From Hormiphora californensis (Eukaryota; Ctenophora; Tentaculata; Cydippida; Pleurobrachiidae), in assembly GCA_020137815.1 (NCBI GenBank), contig CM035351.1, forward strand, positions 5,667,897 to 5,731,896: 64,000 nucleotides of DNA, read 5' to 3'. A program made the translations under genes and the position numbers. Below, piece by piece: positions 46,252 to 58,100 of this stretch (positions are counted from its first letter, which is position 1; every line of letters starts with the position of its first letter). The notes under the pieces were generated by a model, which was not told the DNA's origin, searched no databases, and worked only from the letters and a program-made list of their open reading frames with translations.

Positions 46252-48417
46252 TGCATGAAGACATAGATTAACTTTGCATCCAGAAGGAAATAGTACAAAG
46301 GATCCAGAGGAGGTCTGAACGACTAGCTTGGTTGGGTGGGCGTCGGGCGAGCGTCGAAAACGGTGTACTGTACAAAATACCGGTTCGAGTTTCTTTTAGC
46401 GATTCCAAACCCGTGATTTTGAGCGTTTTTAAGGCCTTTTTGCAACACTTTGACCACCTGAGGCTCAGGTTCTGACTCTGAGCAGTGAGAGTGTTTGGAT
46501 TGGCAAACGTTGCTGGCCCCCGATAGCGGGATAAGGCAGCGCTTTTCAAGTGTTTGGAGCATTAAAAAAATAGTGACACGATCCGAAAGGAATTCTCAAA
46601 TATTTTCTGATGGGGCCAGCTCAGGAAATCATCGCGCGCATGATCAAAGTCAATGTAACGCGCGAATAAATAAATACAACATTGCCAAAAATCACTTTCT
46701 TTAGCCGCGCGCTGAAAAATTTGTCGTCGCGACGATTGATTTTAGGGCGGAAAACGTTAAAATCTGGGTGCCTTTCATTGCTAACAATTCGTAGTTTTAG
46801 CACGCGCGACGGGTTAGGGCTATCCGTTAGGGTCTGGTTAGGGTTTGGTTTGGGGTTATCGGTTAGGGCTATCGATTCTCTAACCGATACCGTTTAGTTT
46901 ACTCAAATTGGCCATGTGGTTGCGTGGCTATAGCCGCTTGAAAAAAGTCGGTCTGAGTGTACTCTTTTGATAGCGCGCACCTGTAAAGAGGCTGCAAGGC
47001 ACCCAGATTATAATCGCGCCCAGATAGAGACTTGAAATTTGGAGGTTCGGAAGAACTTAGCAAGATCTTCGTAACTTCCAAATTTCAAGTCTCTATCTCA
47101 TCAGGAACCGGACTTATGGTCATTTAAAGAAATTTGAAAACTCTAGGGGGGTGACAGTTTCAAAAAATCCGACTTTACGATCTGGGTGTTTGGTGGCCTG
47201 TTTACAGGTGCGCGCTGCCAAAAAAGTTGATTCACTAAAATGGCTCTAACCGCCAAACTACTCAACCGTTTTGGCTAATTCAAAGTTTATCTGGTAGGAA
47301 ATGTCAAGGCCTAACCCCAACCCAAACCCCAGCCCTAACCCTAACCCCACTTTAGCCCTAACCCTAAAAAACCGTTTGTCAGCACTCACGAAACACCCAG
47401 ATTTTAACGCTGGCCTTGATTTTACGGGGAAAAGTTAAATTGGATGTTAAAGTTCATATTATACATGAAACAGCTAGCGATAAGAAAGCTAAGAAAACGG
47501 GATACACCTACGACCAATGCATCCGTTTCTTCGACTCAGACTATCTTTCGCCATGGTGCGATCAATAACTGTTTCCATCAGGGGGCATCGGGGTAGATTG
47601 AGGGGCGAGGGCAGCAGGGACGAGCAGCTATATCAAGTGGGGCAATAGACTCATTTTATATTTAATTTATTACAGTTTTTATCATTGTTAAGTGTCTACA
47701 CGTATTTATATTCAGGCCGATGTTGGCCGCCACCCCCATTATTATTATTATTAAATCTGTTTACAATAACTTGACACTGTCAATATTGTCCTCCTATTTG
47801 CGAGGAAAATGGAACTCTCTAGGTCTCTTTCACACTCAAATACAAACACAAATACAAATATAAATTTATTGTCCGCTTTTCATTGTCCATATTTTAAAGA
47901 ACAACAAGAGTTCTAAAGTCGGATTTTTTGAAACTGTCGCACCCCTGAAATAACAAAATTTGTCATATCTCCGGTTCCTGATAAGATAGAGACTCGAAAT
48001 CCGGAGGCCCGGAAGAACTTATCAAGATCTTCCTAACCTCCAAATTTCAAGTCTCTATCTCATCAGGAACCGGACTTATGGTCATATATACCCTGCTAAC
48101 TTAAATAACCCGCCAGTGGCGAGAAGTCCCACTGGCGCGCTCTCAATAAACAACCAGTCCAGCGGCAGATTATTTCCCACTGGCAGGTTATTTATTTTGA
48201 ACTCCTATGTAACATTCAAAGCACTCACGATTGTGAGGGTTAGGGCTAAAGCAGGGCTAGGTCTAGCGCTGGGGTTCGGGTTAAGGTTAGGGCTGAAGAT
48301 TTCCTAGTTTACAAGTTTACAAGTTTACAAATAAAGTTATGGTGATACACAACAGATCTTCCCTTTATGGGTCCACCTAAATAAAAATCAAAATAATCGT
48401 CTTCTCACGCCCTATCT
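46252..48417. other. transposon graveyard, no host gene seen
   Basis: MITE copy 2 (46738-47010, inverse of 22520-22795) is followed by a hairpin at 47022-47092 (AGATAGAGACTTGAAATTTG and its complement) and a short element bounded by ATCTGGGTG strings at 47180-47405 with CCCTAACCC repeats. Diverged inverted copies of CTCCGGTTCCTGAT...ATAGAGACT lie at 47965-48078. GTTAGGGCTA-type strings recur at 48240-48295. No protein-like frame. Confidence 0.7.
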
Positions 48418-49560
48418 CTAGACACATACAGCACATTGAGGGGAAATATCGTTGGGAACTGACAGATAACCTCTGACAGGGGGACGGTCATAAAAGCCTG
48501 TCAGGCAATTGCCCAGGGATGATTTGAATTGACCTAAGCTTCCGCAAGAGTTAATGGCCGCTGGCAACCTGTTCCACAGGTGAGCAGCTCTCGGTCCGAA
48601 GGAAGAATGGAACTGATTCGCTCTCCAGGTCTCAGCCTGATATGGAAACGGTGGTGGGACTAACCTCATACCCAACCTTGCACTGTGTTGGAACACAAGG
48701 TTTGCTGAATTCGGAACAAACCCATGGATCGTCTTCCACACATGTATCAACATATAACGTTGTCTTCTGCGTTGAAGAGACATCAGGTTGAGAACCTTCA
48801 ATCTTCCCCAATAATCATGATTCTGCATTCCCTCGAGACGTCTTGTAAAACACCTTTGAACGTTCTCAATTGACTTGATGTCACCAGCCTTTGTTGGGTT
48901 CCAGACCAGGCAACAATACTCCAAAATTGGTCTGGCCAGTGATTTGAAGAGTTGTAACATTACCTCTGGTGACCGGTCTCTAAAAACACTGAAAATCCAT
49001 CCAGATAAAAGAGAGGCTTTCCGCACAATGATGGAAATGTGCTTGGACCACGAGCCATCTGAAGACATCTGAACACCCAAGTCACGGACATCGGGTTCGG
49101 GAATCAGTTGAACTCCAGAGTCTGTAGTGTACGAACTCATTTCAGTTGAAAAAGGAAGTTCCTTGAAGATTGCTGATTTGTTCAGTCTATAACTCAAGAG
49201 CTGAAACTTTTGATCATGGAGGACCATATTATTCACTTTGGCCCATTCCGTGACCCTCAGAAGATCTGCCTGCAAGCCAGCCTGATCGACCATATCTGAA
49301 ATGGCTTTCATTAACTTAGTATCATCAGCAAAGGTGAGACACATACTGCCATCCAGTACAGACTCCAGATCCAGTATGTAAATAAGGAAGAGAAGAGGAC
49401 CCAGGACACTGCCCTGCGCCACCCCGCTGAGCACCTCCACCCATGATGTCCTCACTCCGTCCACCATAACACACTGTTGCCTACCCAGGATCCACGCACT
49501 GATCCACTGAAGTAGTTTTCCTCCGATCCCGTACCTATCAGATAAATCTTGAATTAGCCA
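48418..49560 (-). pseudogene. 5'-truncated LINE reverse transcriptase
   Basis: The C-terminal part of an RT related to, but clearly different from, the 40.6-kb element: GVAQGSVLGPLLF, the catalytic FADDTK, LEYCCLVWNP, FTRRLEG and PVRGYLSV. The frame stays open to 49746, but residues beyond about 49560 belong to an ATCTGGGTG-type MITE (sharing GAGTAGTTTGG and CACCTGCAAAAAGGCC-like sequence with 47190-47280). The finger/palm start and the endonuclease are missing. Confidence 0.85.
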
Positions 49561-49911
49561 AAACAGTTGAGTAGTTTGGTAGTTAGAGCCATTTTGGCAG
49601 TATGCACCTGCAAAAAGGCCTTTAAACACCCAGATCGTAAGTCGTAACAGCGCCCATCTCTTGTCTGGAATTTCCTCTCTCGTCTTGCAACGCAAGGTCT
49701 GTTCTGACTTCTGGACACAGTGTCCTACACACTCGACACAGGCCACAGCCTAGCTTCCCCACTAAACCTCAATACTATTTGAGCGTAGGATAAGGACAGA
49801 GTGCTCAGAGCAATACTCTACTTCCTTCATAAGTCTTTTTCAATTCTGTTTTTGTCCACTATCACTTAAATCAACCAAAAAATTTAAATTTTGATTTTTA
49901 GGCGTTATGTT

Positions 49912-52900
49912 ATGATAGGAGATATGAAAGAAAGCGTCAAGCAACATTCAACCCCTGACCTCACAAGTTCGATAAACACATGGATTCTTGACACAACTAT
50001 CGTAACACTGGCAAGCCTCTTCACTAGATTTTACAAGCTCTGTGAGCCCGATATTGTCTGTTGGGATGAAACCCATTTTGGAAAGTTTGCAAGTTATTAC
50101 ATTCGCTCCGAAAACTACTTTGACGTCCATCCTCCGCTGGGGAAAATGATGTTGGGCGCTTCGGGAGTGATAACAGGCTACAATGGCTCCTTTTCCTTTG
50201 AGGAACCAGGTAAAGAAAATGAAAATAAATCTTCTCTGCAACGTCCACTTACCACTAAGCTAAATTCATTACGTGATAAAATGATTCAGGTCAAGAATAT
50301 GAAGATACCAAGTTTTGTGGAATAAGAGGATTCTGTGCACTACTCGGGGCACTAGTTCCCATTATGCTATACATTACACTCCGACTGCAGGTACTAAATC
50401 ATCATCGTTATATGAATGATGTTAGCATGCATGTTCCTCTCTCGCTTTTCTCCATCTCTCCTTCTCTCGTCTTTTTTTAAATCACATGCTATCGTTATTA
50501 TTTCCCAGATATATAACACACATCATGAATGTATGAGGTATAACATCCCACCAATGATCCTTCCTAATTTCAGGTGTCACGTTTCTCGGCTCTGATAGCA
50601 GCATGTCTCCTGATATGTGATACGGGTCTGATTACCCTGACACAATTCATCCTCTTGGAGTCACCTCTCTTTTTCTTTCTAGCATGCACTCTTATTAGTT
50701 ACCAGCTGACAAGGTATTTATCCTGAGAAAACTCTACAAACCACTCCAAAATATCCCAATATCTAATCATCTTTTACCCTATAATAGTAACGAAAACTCT
50801 GTATTCAGGCAGTGTGAGCAGTATACAGTACCCTGGTACGGCTGCCTGGCATTCTGTGGTGTCAGTGTAGGGTGTATTCTTAGTGTCAAATACATTGGAG
50901 TGTTTACTGTTCTCTTCATAGGCCTACTGGTAAGTACAGCGCAACAGATATTGAACAATTGCAATATTATTTCACTTGTTCAAAATCCTTTCTGTACAAT
51001 ACTTCAAAGTGAGGTTTAAAAACTACTGACACAGTTTAATTATGTTGCCTCACTCCCAGGTGCTTCAAGATTTGTGGACATCGTGGTCAACTGGTAACAC
51101 CACTCTCAGAGATTTCTGTGTTCTATTTCTCCACTTGGCAGCGTTTCTTATCGCCCTACCCATCGTACTGTACGTGTCCTTCTTCGTCCTTCACTTTCGA
51201 TACACAATCAACAGCTCCAGCTCAGATAGCACATACAGCCCAGAATACCAGGCCAGGTAACAATCCACACCCCCCGTTACGACCCTGTTACCCCCCCCCC
51301 CCTCCTTCCCCAACCCCCCTGGTTGCTCAATATATTAGTTGTATCTCTCTCTCTTAGTTTACATGGTAGTAAGATGGGGGAGGAGATGAATTCTCCCCAT
51401 CTGATGATTGGAAACACAGTCCGGTGGCGCCACGGTGAACTTCTCCTTCACTCTCATCACCTCACCTACCCGGATATAGATCTGAATCAGGTAATAAAGT
51501 GGGGGTTGTTTCTTTTAACCGTTCGATATCTTATGTTCGTACTATGACACTATTGGTACCAATGGTACACCAATGGTACACTCTAAGGCTGTTTGTGTTC
51601 TAATCGGAGCGCCTAGCAGTGTTATAGCAAGTTACTGAAATTGATCCTTTACTAGCTGTGAGATATAATAATGCAATATTTTCACGAAGGTAACGGGATA
51701 TAGCCACATGGATGAGAACAACAGATGGATTGTGGAGGGGTGTCTACAGCAGGAGGGTGCGGTTACCATGGTAACTGTGGGTGATATGGTGCAGCTGCGA
51801 CATGAGACAACGGACCGTTATCTGACAGTGATTAATAGTGCGGAGGGAATCTCAAACAGTGTCGACTACCGGGTATGTGCAATTGTGCAACTATGATACA
51901 ACACTATAATCGATCAGATCCATCACTATCATGTTAGGCCTTTGTCTCCCTCTCTTTGTCTCCCTCTCCCCTTTGTCTCCCTCTCCCCTTTGTCTCCCCC
52001 CCCCTTTGTCTCCCCCTCTTTGTCTCTCCCTCTCTTTGTCTCCCTCCCTTTGTCTCCCTCTCTTTGTCTCCCTCTCTTTGTCTCCCTCTCTTTGTCTCCC
52101 TCTCTTTGTCTCCCTCCCTTTGTCTCCCTCTCTTTGTCTCCCTCTCTTTGTCTCCCTCTCTTTGTCTCCCTCTCTTTGTCTCTCTCCCTCTCCCTAATCT
52201 CCCTCTCCTCAGGTAGTGACAACAGAAGATCCCAGTATAGACAGTTGTTTCCAACTCTCCCACCCTCTCCTAACCCACCGCCGTATTCCCATCCTCCAAT
52301 CTGACATTCAACTAGTGAGCATCTCCAACAGATGTGCCTTGAAAATGAACGAGGAACAGTTGCCAGAGTACGCCGCTAAACAAATAGAGGTACAACATAT
52401 TCTGCTGTTGGGAGGGGGGATTCCAAAATGTAGTATAGTCAGTTTACAAATCCGTTGTTGTTTAGGTCCGGTCATGACTTCTTTCGTCCTACCTCTAATC
52501 ACTAACGCGGGGGGCATTCCTAAATGTAGTATATAGTCAGTTTACGTTCTGTCTTCTGTCTTCTGTCGACTAACTTCTAATCACTAACGAAATAACCAAT
52601 CTATTAATTAATTTCGCCAAACTAATTACCTCCAGGTATCCTGTTCAAGATCCTACGTAAGAAAGGGTACGGGTTTCACCCTGATTCAGAACCGTTCTCC
52701 ACGAGAGGAAGAGAACAATCAGGCAGTCCAACCAGCGGGATTCTTCTCTAAGTTAGCGGAGATGCAGGTATATATAGAGTAGTCGCGTGGTAGTAGTAGC
52801 TCACTGAGTTAAAACTCTGCTTATTGAATAGATTAAATATTGATCCTGTAATTGAACGAGTCTCAATTTGTCCATACTACTACAACAGAATTTTGAATAG

Positions 52901-53798
52901 ATTGAACTTGAACTTACTTGCTCATGTCATCAAGTTGGGATAACTTATTGATCATCTAACGTTCTTGTAACTACATGTAACTTTCACCCCCGTCTGTAGG
53001 TTAAAATGGTGGAAACAAATAACGCACTCGTGCCCTCTGAGAAGGAAAGAAACTCGCGACCCTGGATGTGGCCTATCAACTACGAGGGTCTCTTCTTCGG
53101 AATCTCTGAGAAACATGGAGCTGTCTACTTTCTGGGTATGTGATCCAAATATATTGTCATGGGAATCGTCGGATTATATGGACGGTGTAATAAACAGTAC
53201 AGATCTTTGAAATTCCCTCCAATATCTCCCTGTACTGGTCTTTTGATTTGTTTTCTGAAGCTGTACTGGGCAAATTGCCAAGGCCCAAGAGCATGTGTAG
53301 TAATAATTCCACTCTGAAATACTGCACCCAGGTTTATTGGGGTTATATTAACTGTCCCCCCCCCCCCCCATAGGTAACCCCATTGTATTCTGGTTCAACC
53401 TCGCTATGATTCTACTCCTCCTCTCGACCAACCTCCACCAGTCCTACCATACCCTCCGATACCAACATCCCCCTCCCTACAACCCCTCCACCCTTGCCAG
53501 CGCCAACATCTACCTGGGTGCCTACCTCCTCCACTATATCCCATTCTACATGATGGGCAGGGTGTTATACTTCCACCACTTCTACTCCTCCTTCCTATTC
53601 AACTGTCTGATCTCTGGGGTGGTGTGTGAGATACACCTGGGAGGTAGACCCCGCTGGATCACTTGGACCATCATGGGTCTAGTAGTGGGTAGCTTCCTGA
53701 TGTTTTCACCTCTGGCATATGGGATCCCGGTAGATGAAAACAAACAGACGTACGGGTATGTTAAAAGTCTAAAGTGGCTGGAAACTTGGGCCTTCTGA
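49912..53798 (+). CDS. POMT2: protein O-mannosyltransferase 2
   Basis: ER enzyme that, with POMT1, transfers mannose from dolichol-P-mannose to Ser/Thr, initiating O-mannosyl glycans. Eleven exons: 49912..50209, 50290..50390, 50574..50713, 50809..50929, 51060..51256, 51358..51490, 51690..51872, 52213..52389, 52636..52767, 53000..53135 and 53374..53798 (stop). The family hallmark [13 protein letters not shown] and [11 protein letters not shown] lie in exon 1, with an aspartate-glutamate pair (DE) at the catalytic loop. Luminal MIR repeats span exons 6-9, e.g. [16 protein letters not shown]. The end ([31 protein letters not shown]) favours POMT2 over POMT1. Every exon joins in frame with no recoding. 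The ATG at 49912 is the first in frame; an upstream exon cannot be excluded. Confidence 0.93.
51931..52200. repeat. (TTTGTCTCCCTCTC)n minisatellite in POMT2 intron 7
   Basis: About 18 copies of a 14-bp pyrimidine-rich unit that runs into the acceptor at 52212. It forms an unusually long polypyrimidine tract; frames across it are artefacts. Confidence 0.93.
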
Positions 53799-53862
53799 GA
53801 ACTGAACCGACGTACGGGTATGTTAAAAGTCTAAAGTGGCTGGAAACTTGGGCCTTCTGAGG
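53749..53862. repeat. tandem duplication of POMT2 last codons and stop
   Basis: The 50-bp stretch ACGTACGGGTATGTTAAAAG through GGGCCTTCTGA occurs twice in succession; the first copy encodes the C-terminus and stop, the second lies in the 3' UTR. Confidence 0.92.
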
Positions 53863-54266
53863 ACTGAGAACTGAACAGATATTATCCTGGTGATAAACTT
53901 GATTATTATTATTCATTTGTACATACATTATTCATTTGTATCCATTTGTATCCATGTTTGTGTGTATGCTTTGAATTTCATAATTATTTTTTTGGGTTTT
54001 TGATAATTAATTTACAGCAATTAGATCACATTTTGTAACTATTATATTTCGAGTTTCTATATTTTGTACATTGTCTATTTTTCATGTAAAGTTTTGCTAT
54101 TGGTTACATTAAACTGTTTTTATTGTCTCATATTAACACATACTCGACACCAAAAGACTCAGCACCTGAAGAGACAGCTTATTGTGTAGAAATATCAGTT
54201 GCTTCCTCCGCTCCAGTGACTGAATACCCTTTGGGTGACTTTAGGAATTCCGCACTTCCCAATCCC

Positions 54267-54932
54267 TCACCCTCCACCCTCAGCTCCTCTTCCACAGTTC
54301 TCCAGCTGTCCACTGAGGACCGCTAGGTTCTCCTTCTCGCACACAGTACCCTTGTAGTCCTTGAAGGCCATTACAGGTTTGGAACTTCGCCAGGAATCCA
54401 GGAACACGTTCTGGATCTCATCAACCAGTGGAGTCTGCATATCATCAGCAGGGGGCAGATCAGGTCCCGGTCAGGAAAGGGTCCAGGGTGATCCCGTAAA
54501 TGCACTTCGTGGATATCACACGTGCGGAGTACGGGAGGATTAGAGGGAACACCATCGGGCACGGCCACAAAGATGGTATCACTGTCAATACCAGAACTGA
54601 AGTATTCCATATAGTACAGGATCTGGTACTTACCCATGGCCGCCAGATCATCCAGAAAGTTATCATCGATATCCCAGAAAGTTTCGCTATCTGTTGGTTG
54701 TGTCTGATTCTTGAAGTGTTCCACGTTATCATCATAATACGCTCTGAACTCTGAAGTCTGTCAGTATGGGGGAGGGAGTTCCAAAGACATACCCTCCATC
54801 CTCCCAAAGGTTCTTCATAATCCGCTCCTTGGCATACGATCCTTTCTTCTTCTTTTTCTTCTTCTTCTTGGCACATTCCACAACGTGCACCAGGAGGGTT
54901 ATCAGAATCAGTAGGAGCACCAGCCGCTTCAT
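54267..54932 (-). CDS. secreted or ER protein with poly-lysine, function unknown
   Basis: Start ATG 54930-54932 opens a clear signal peptide (MKRLVLLLILITLLVHVVEC) followed by nine lysines. Exon 1 runs to 54506 and exon 2 is 54267..54434, joined through a 71-nt GT-AG intron (gtgcat...atgcag) that keeps frame. Motifs include GSYAKERIMKNLWEDGGYVF, FWDIDDNFLDDL and LVDEIQNVFLDSW; I recognise no family. A +1 change after GTT at 54747 is needed in exon 1. That point also carries a 7-bp tandem repeat TTCAGAG, whose loss of one copy would equally restore frame. The lysine tract (AAGAAG repeats) could be unstable. Confidence 0.65.
54746..54749 (-). other. +1 frame change in secreted-protein gene (GTT-C)
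   Basis: Frame 0 reads ILTDFRV to GTT (54749-54747); skipping C (54746) continues RAYYDDNVEHF without stops to the splice site. The alternative is a 7-bp tandem duplication (TTCAGAGTTCAGAG). Confidence 0.55.
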
Positions 54933-55149
54933 AGTGCAGTCAACAGCAAATACAGATTCTAGAAATGGACCCGTGTCGCTCTCTTCTCACGTAGTCCCGG
55001 CTTCAATTAGCAGTGCATTACTGTAAATGAAAGCATGGGCGATTCAACTTAAGAGTCAATAGATGCAATATTTGTGCCGAGGAACCCAGAGAGAGAGAGT
55101 CGTGAAATACGTAAATAATCACTCCCTCCATTTTAACAGGACTGTAATC

Positions 55150-58100
55150 ATGGCATTGTGGGTTGATAAGCACCGGCCTACGTCACTCTCAAAACTGGAC
55201 TATCACACCGGTCTGGCAGGGAACTTGAAAAAGCTTAGTTACGGGCGGTGATTTCCCCCACCTGATGGTGTATGGTCCCAGTGGAGCCGGGAAGAAGACC
55301 AGGATTATGTGTCTGTTGAAGGAGATATATGGGGGAGGGGTGGAGAAGTTGAGGATAGAGCATCATACCTTCACAACGCCCAGTAACAGAAAGGTGGAAA
55401 TCAGCACCATTGCAAGCAACTATCACATTATGGTATGTGTGGAATGAAGTAATTTAAAGTAAGAGTGGCGCGCCGTGTTTTCTCACAAAACTTGGTGAAT
55501 GAACGGGGAGTACCACCAGGACCATTGGTATGGTATAGAAAATTTCCAATTCCGTCTCATTTATTAGTTATGACGTAATATGTTCATTATTTCAACTTTC
55601 ACAAAATTGCTCTACAGAAAAATCTGTTCATTGTGGATTGAAATGGATGCTTGCATCGTGTTCAGCGTCAAAAAATAGCCGGGGTACCAAATTTTGGTGT
55701 CTCTACCTTGTCTGTGACGCGAGATATTGACAAATATCAAAAACGACAAAAGTGAGAGAAAGAGAGATTGTTACAAGTGGGTGGCGCGCACAAACAACTA
55801 GCACCCAAAGATAACAAACTCTCTTTCTCCCATTTTTGGTCTTTTTTGATAATTGTCGATATCTCGCGTCACAGACAAGGTAGAGACACCAAAATTTGGT
55901 ACCCCGGCTATTTTTTGACGCTGAACACGATGCAAGCATCCATTTCAATCCAAAATGAACAGATTTTTCTGTAGAGCAATTTTATGAAAGTTGAAATAAT
56001 GAACATATTACGTCATAACTAATGAACGAGACAGAATTGGAAATTTTCGATACCGTACCAATGGTCCTGGTGGTACTCCCCGTTCATCCACCAAGTTTTG
56101 TGAGAAAACACGGCGCACCACTCTTACTTTAAACTATTATGTTCACTAATGTTAATTAGTTAATTAATTAAGTAGCTAAATTAGCTAATTGTGTTCCTCC
56201 TCTAGGTTAATCCGTCAGATGCGGGGCTGTATGACCGGATTGTGGTTCAGGATCTGATCAAGAACATCGCCCAAACTTGCCAACTGGATACTGAAAAGCA
56301 GAAGGAGTTCAAAGTTGTCGTTGTAACAGGTAAATCAAAATCTCAACAACATTCTTTTGTGATCGGTCGATGCCACAAACTTCTGATTTAGCCCCTCCTC
56401 ACCCAGCGACATCCTCAACTAGCGACATCCTCAACTAGCCCCACCCCCCACTCAGATGCGGATAGGTTATCAAAGGATGCCCAGCACGCCCTCCGTCGAA
56501 CTATGGAGAAGCACATGTCAAAGTGTCGTGTTGTTCTCTGTACTAACTCCATCAGCAAGATGATCCCTGCCATTAGAAGCAGGTGTCTGGGTATCCGTGT
56601 ACCTGCACCCTCTGCAGAGGATATGAAAGTAGTGCTAAATGCAACATGTCGCAAGGAAGGTAGGTCTATTGTCTGCATTTGGGTCAGTTGTTTAGAGATC
56701 GGATTAGGAGAGAGTGCTCTGATGAGATGAGTGCGGGTTAGGAGGCCAGCTGAGAGGATGTGAAATTGGCAAGTGACTGATACAGCAGTTACTTTCTATC
56801 AGATGATAGGATTAATAATATGATGTGTATTCCTCCATCCCCACACTCTCAGGTGTAACAGTGTTCCTCTCCTCCTTTCTCAGGTCTGACCCTGCCCTAC
56901 TCCTCCTTTCTCAGGTCTAACCTACTACTCCCCCACTCAGGTCTAACCCTGCCTATTCCTCCATCCCCACACTCAGGTCTAACCTACTACTACTCTTCCT
57001 TTCTCAGGTCTAATAGAGTTGCCCTCCTCCTTTCTCAGGTCTAACCCTACCTACTACTCCTCCTCCACCCAGGTCTAACCCTACCCCACCCAGGTCTGAC
57101 CCTACCCTGCCTACTACTCCTCCATTCTCAGGTCTAACAGAGTTGTACTCCACCCCCACCCAGGTCTGGCCCGGCCCTCCTTCCCACTCAGGTCTAACCC
57201 CCCACCCACATCTAGGTCTAACCCTGCCTGATGAGCTGGCTGACAGGATTATAGCGATCAGTGGTCGTAACATGAGACGGGCATTGTTGATATGTGAGAC
57301 ATGTAAGGTTCAGCAGTACCCCTTCACTGGTAACCAGCCCGTTGATGAGCCTGACTGGGAGATGTTTGTTCGGCAAACTGCCCAGAAAATCATCGAGGAA
57401 CAAAGTCCCAAAAGGTTAGAAATTAGCCCTTACACAACAGCGAGCTACATGTGGTGGTATTTACATTTTGTGAAGTTACTAATTTTCCTTCATTCAGATT
57501 GTTGGAAGTGAGAGGTCGGCTGTACGAGCTTCTAGCCCATTGTATCCCCCCTGAAACTATATTCCGAACACTGCTGAACGAGTTAGTGAAACACTGCGAT
57601 GGAAAACTTCAAAAACCGGTAATTTACAAATTTATTGAAAAGGGAAAACAATGGGACCAAACTTCTTGTCTTTTGATAGTTGATTTTTTTACACTGTGGT
57701 AGTCATGGGAACATGGGAGTCTCTGCAAGTCCTTGAGGCTGTGCTGCTCGCATGAGAGACTTGGGGAGGAGACCTTACTCTGTTGACCAGCCTTCTCCAA
57801 TCTTGTCTAATCATATCCAAAATGCGGGGATGATTGTAGAAGTAGAGAAGGGGGTCCACCAGACAATTTAAGTAGTAGATAGTGACAGTGCCCACTTGAG
57901 CAACGTAGTAATTTGACCGGATATTGAATGCATTGAAGGTTGCTTCGGGGACGTATGCTATGACACCAGTGGCCACAATTAGGGTACCGATTCTCATCAG
58001 TTTCGAGGACTCTTGTTGACTGTTATCAGAAGTTTTTAGTACAATGTAGATTACCAGGTACATGACAATTACGGAGGCCAGGGGGACCAACCAAAATAAC

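Noticed and set aside
47312..47375. Interstitial telomere
   Set aside because: CCCTAACCC copies are irregular, few and confined within an element with ATCTGGGTG ends; not a perfect telomeric array.
54746..54752. Simple 7-bp duplication as sole explanation of the secreted-protein frame change
   Set aside because: Not excluded, but listed as an alternative only, because the same GTT-C context appears at other sites without a duplication.
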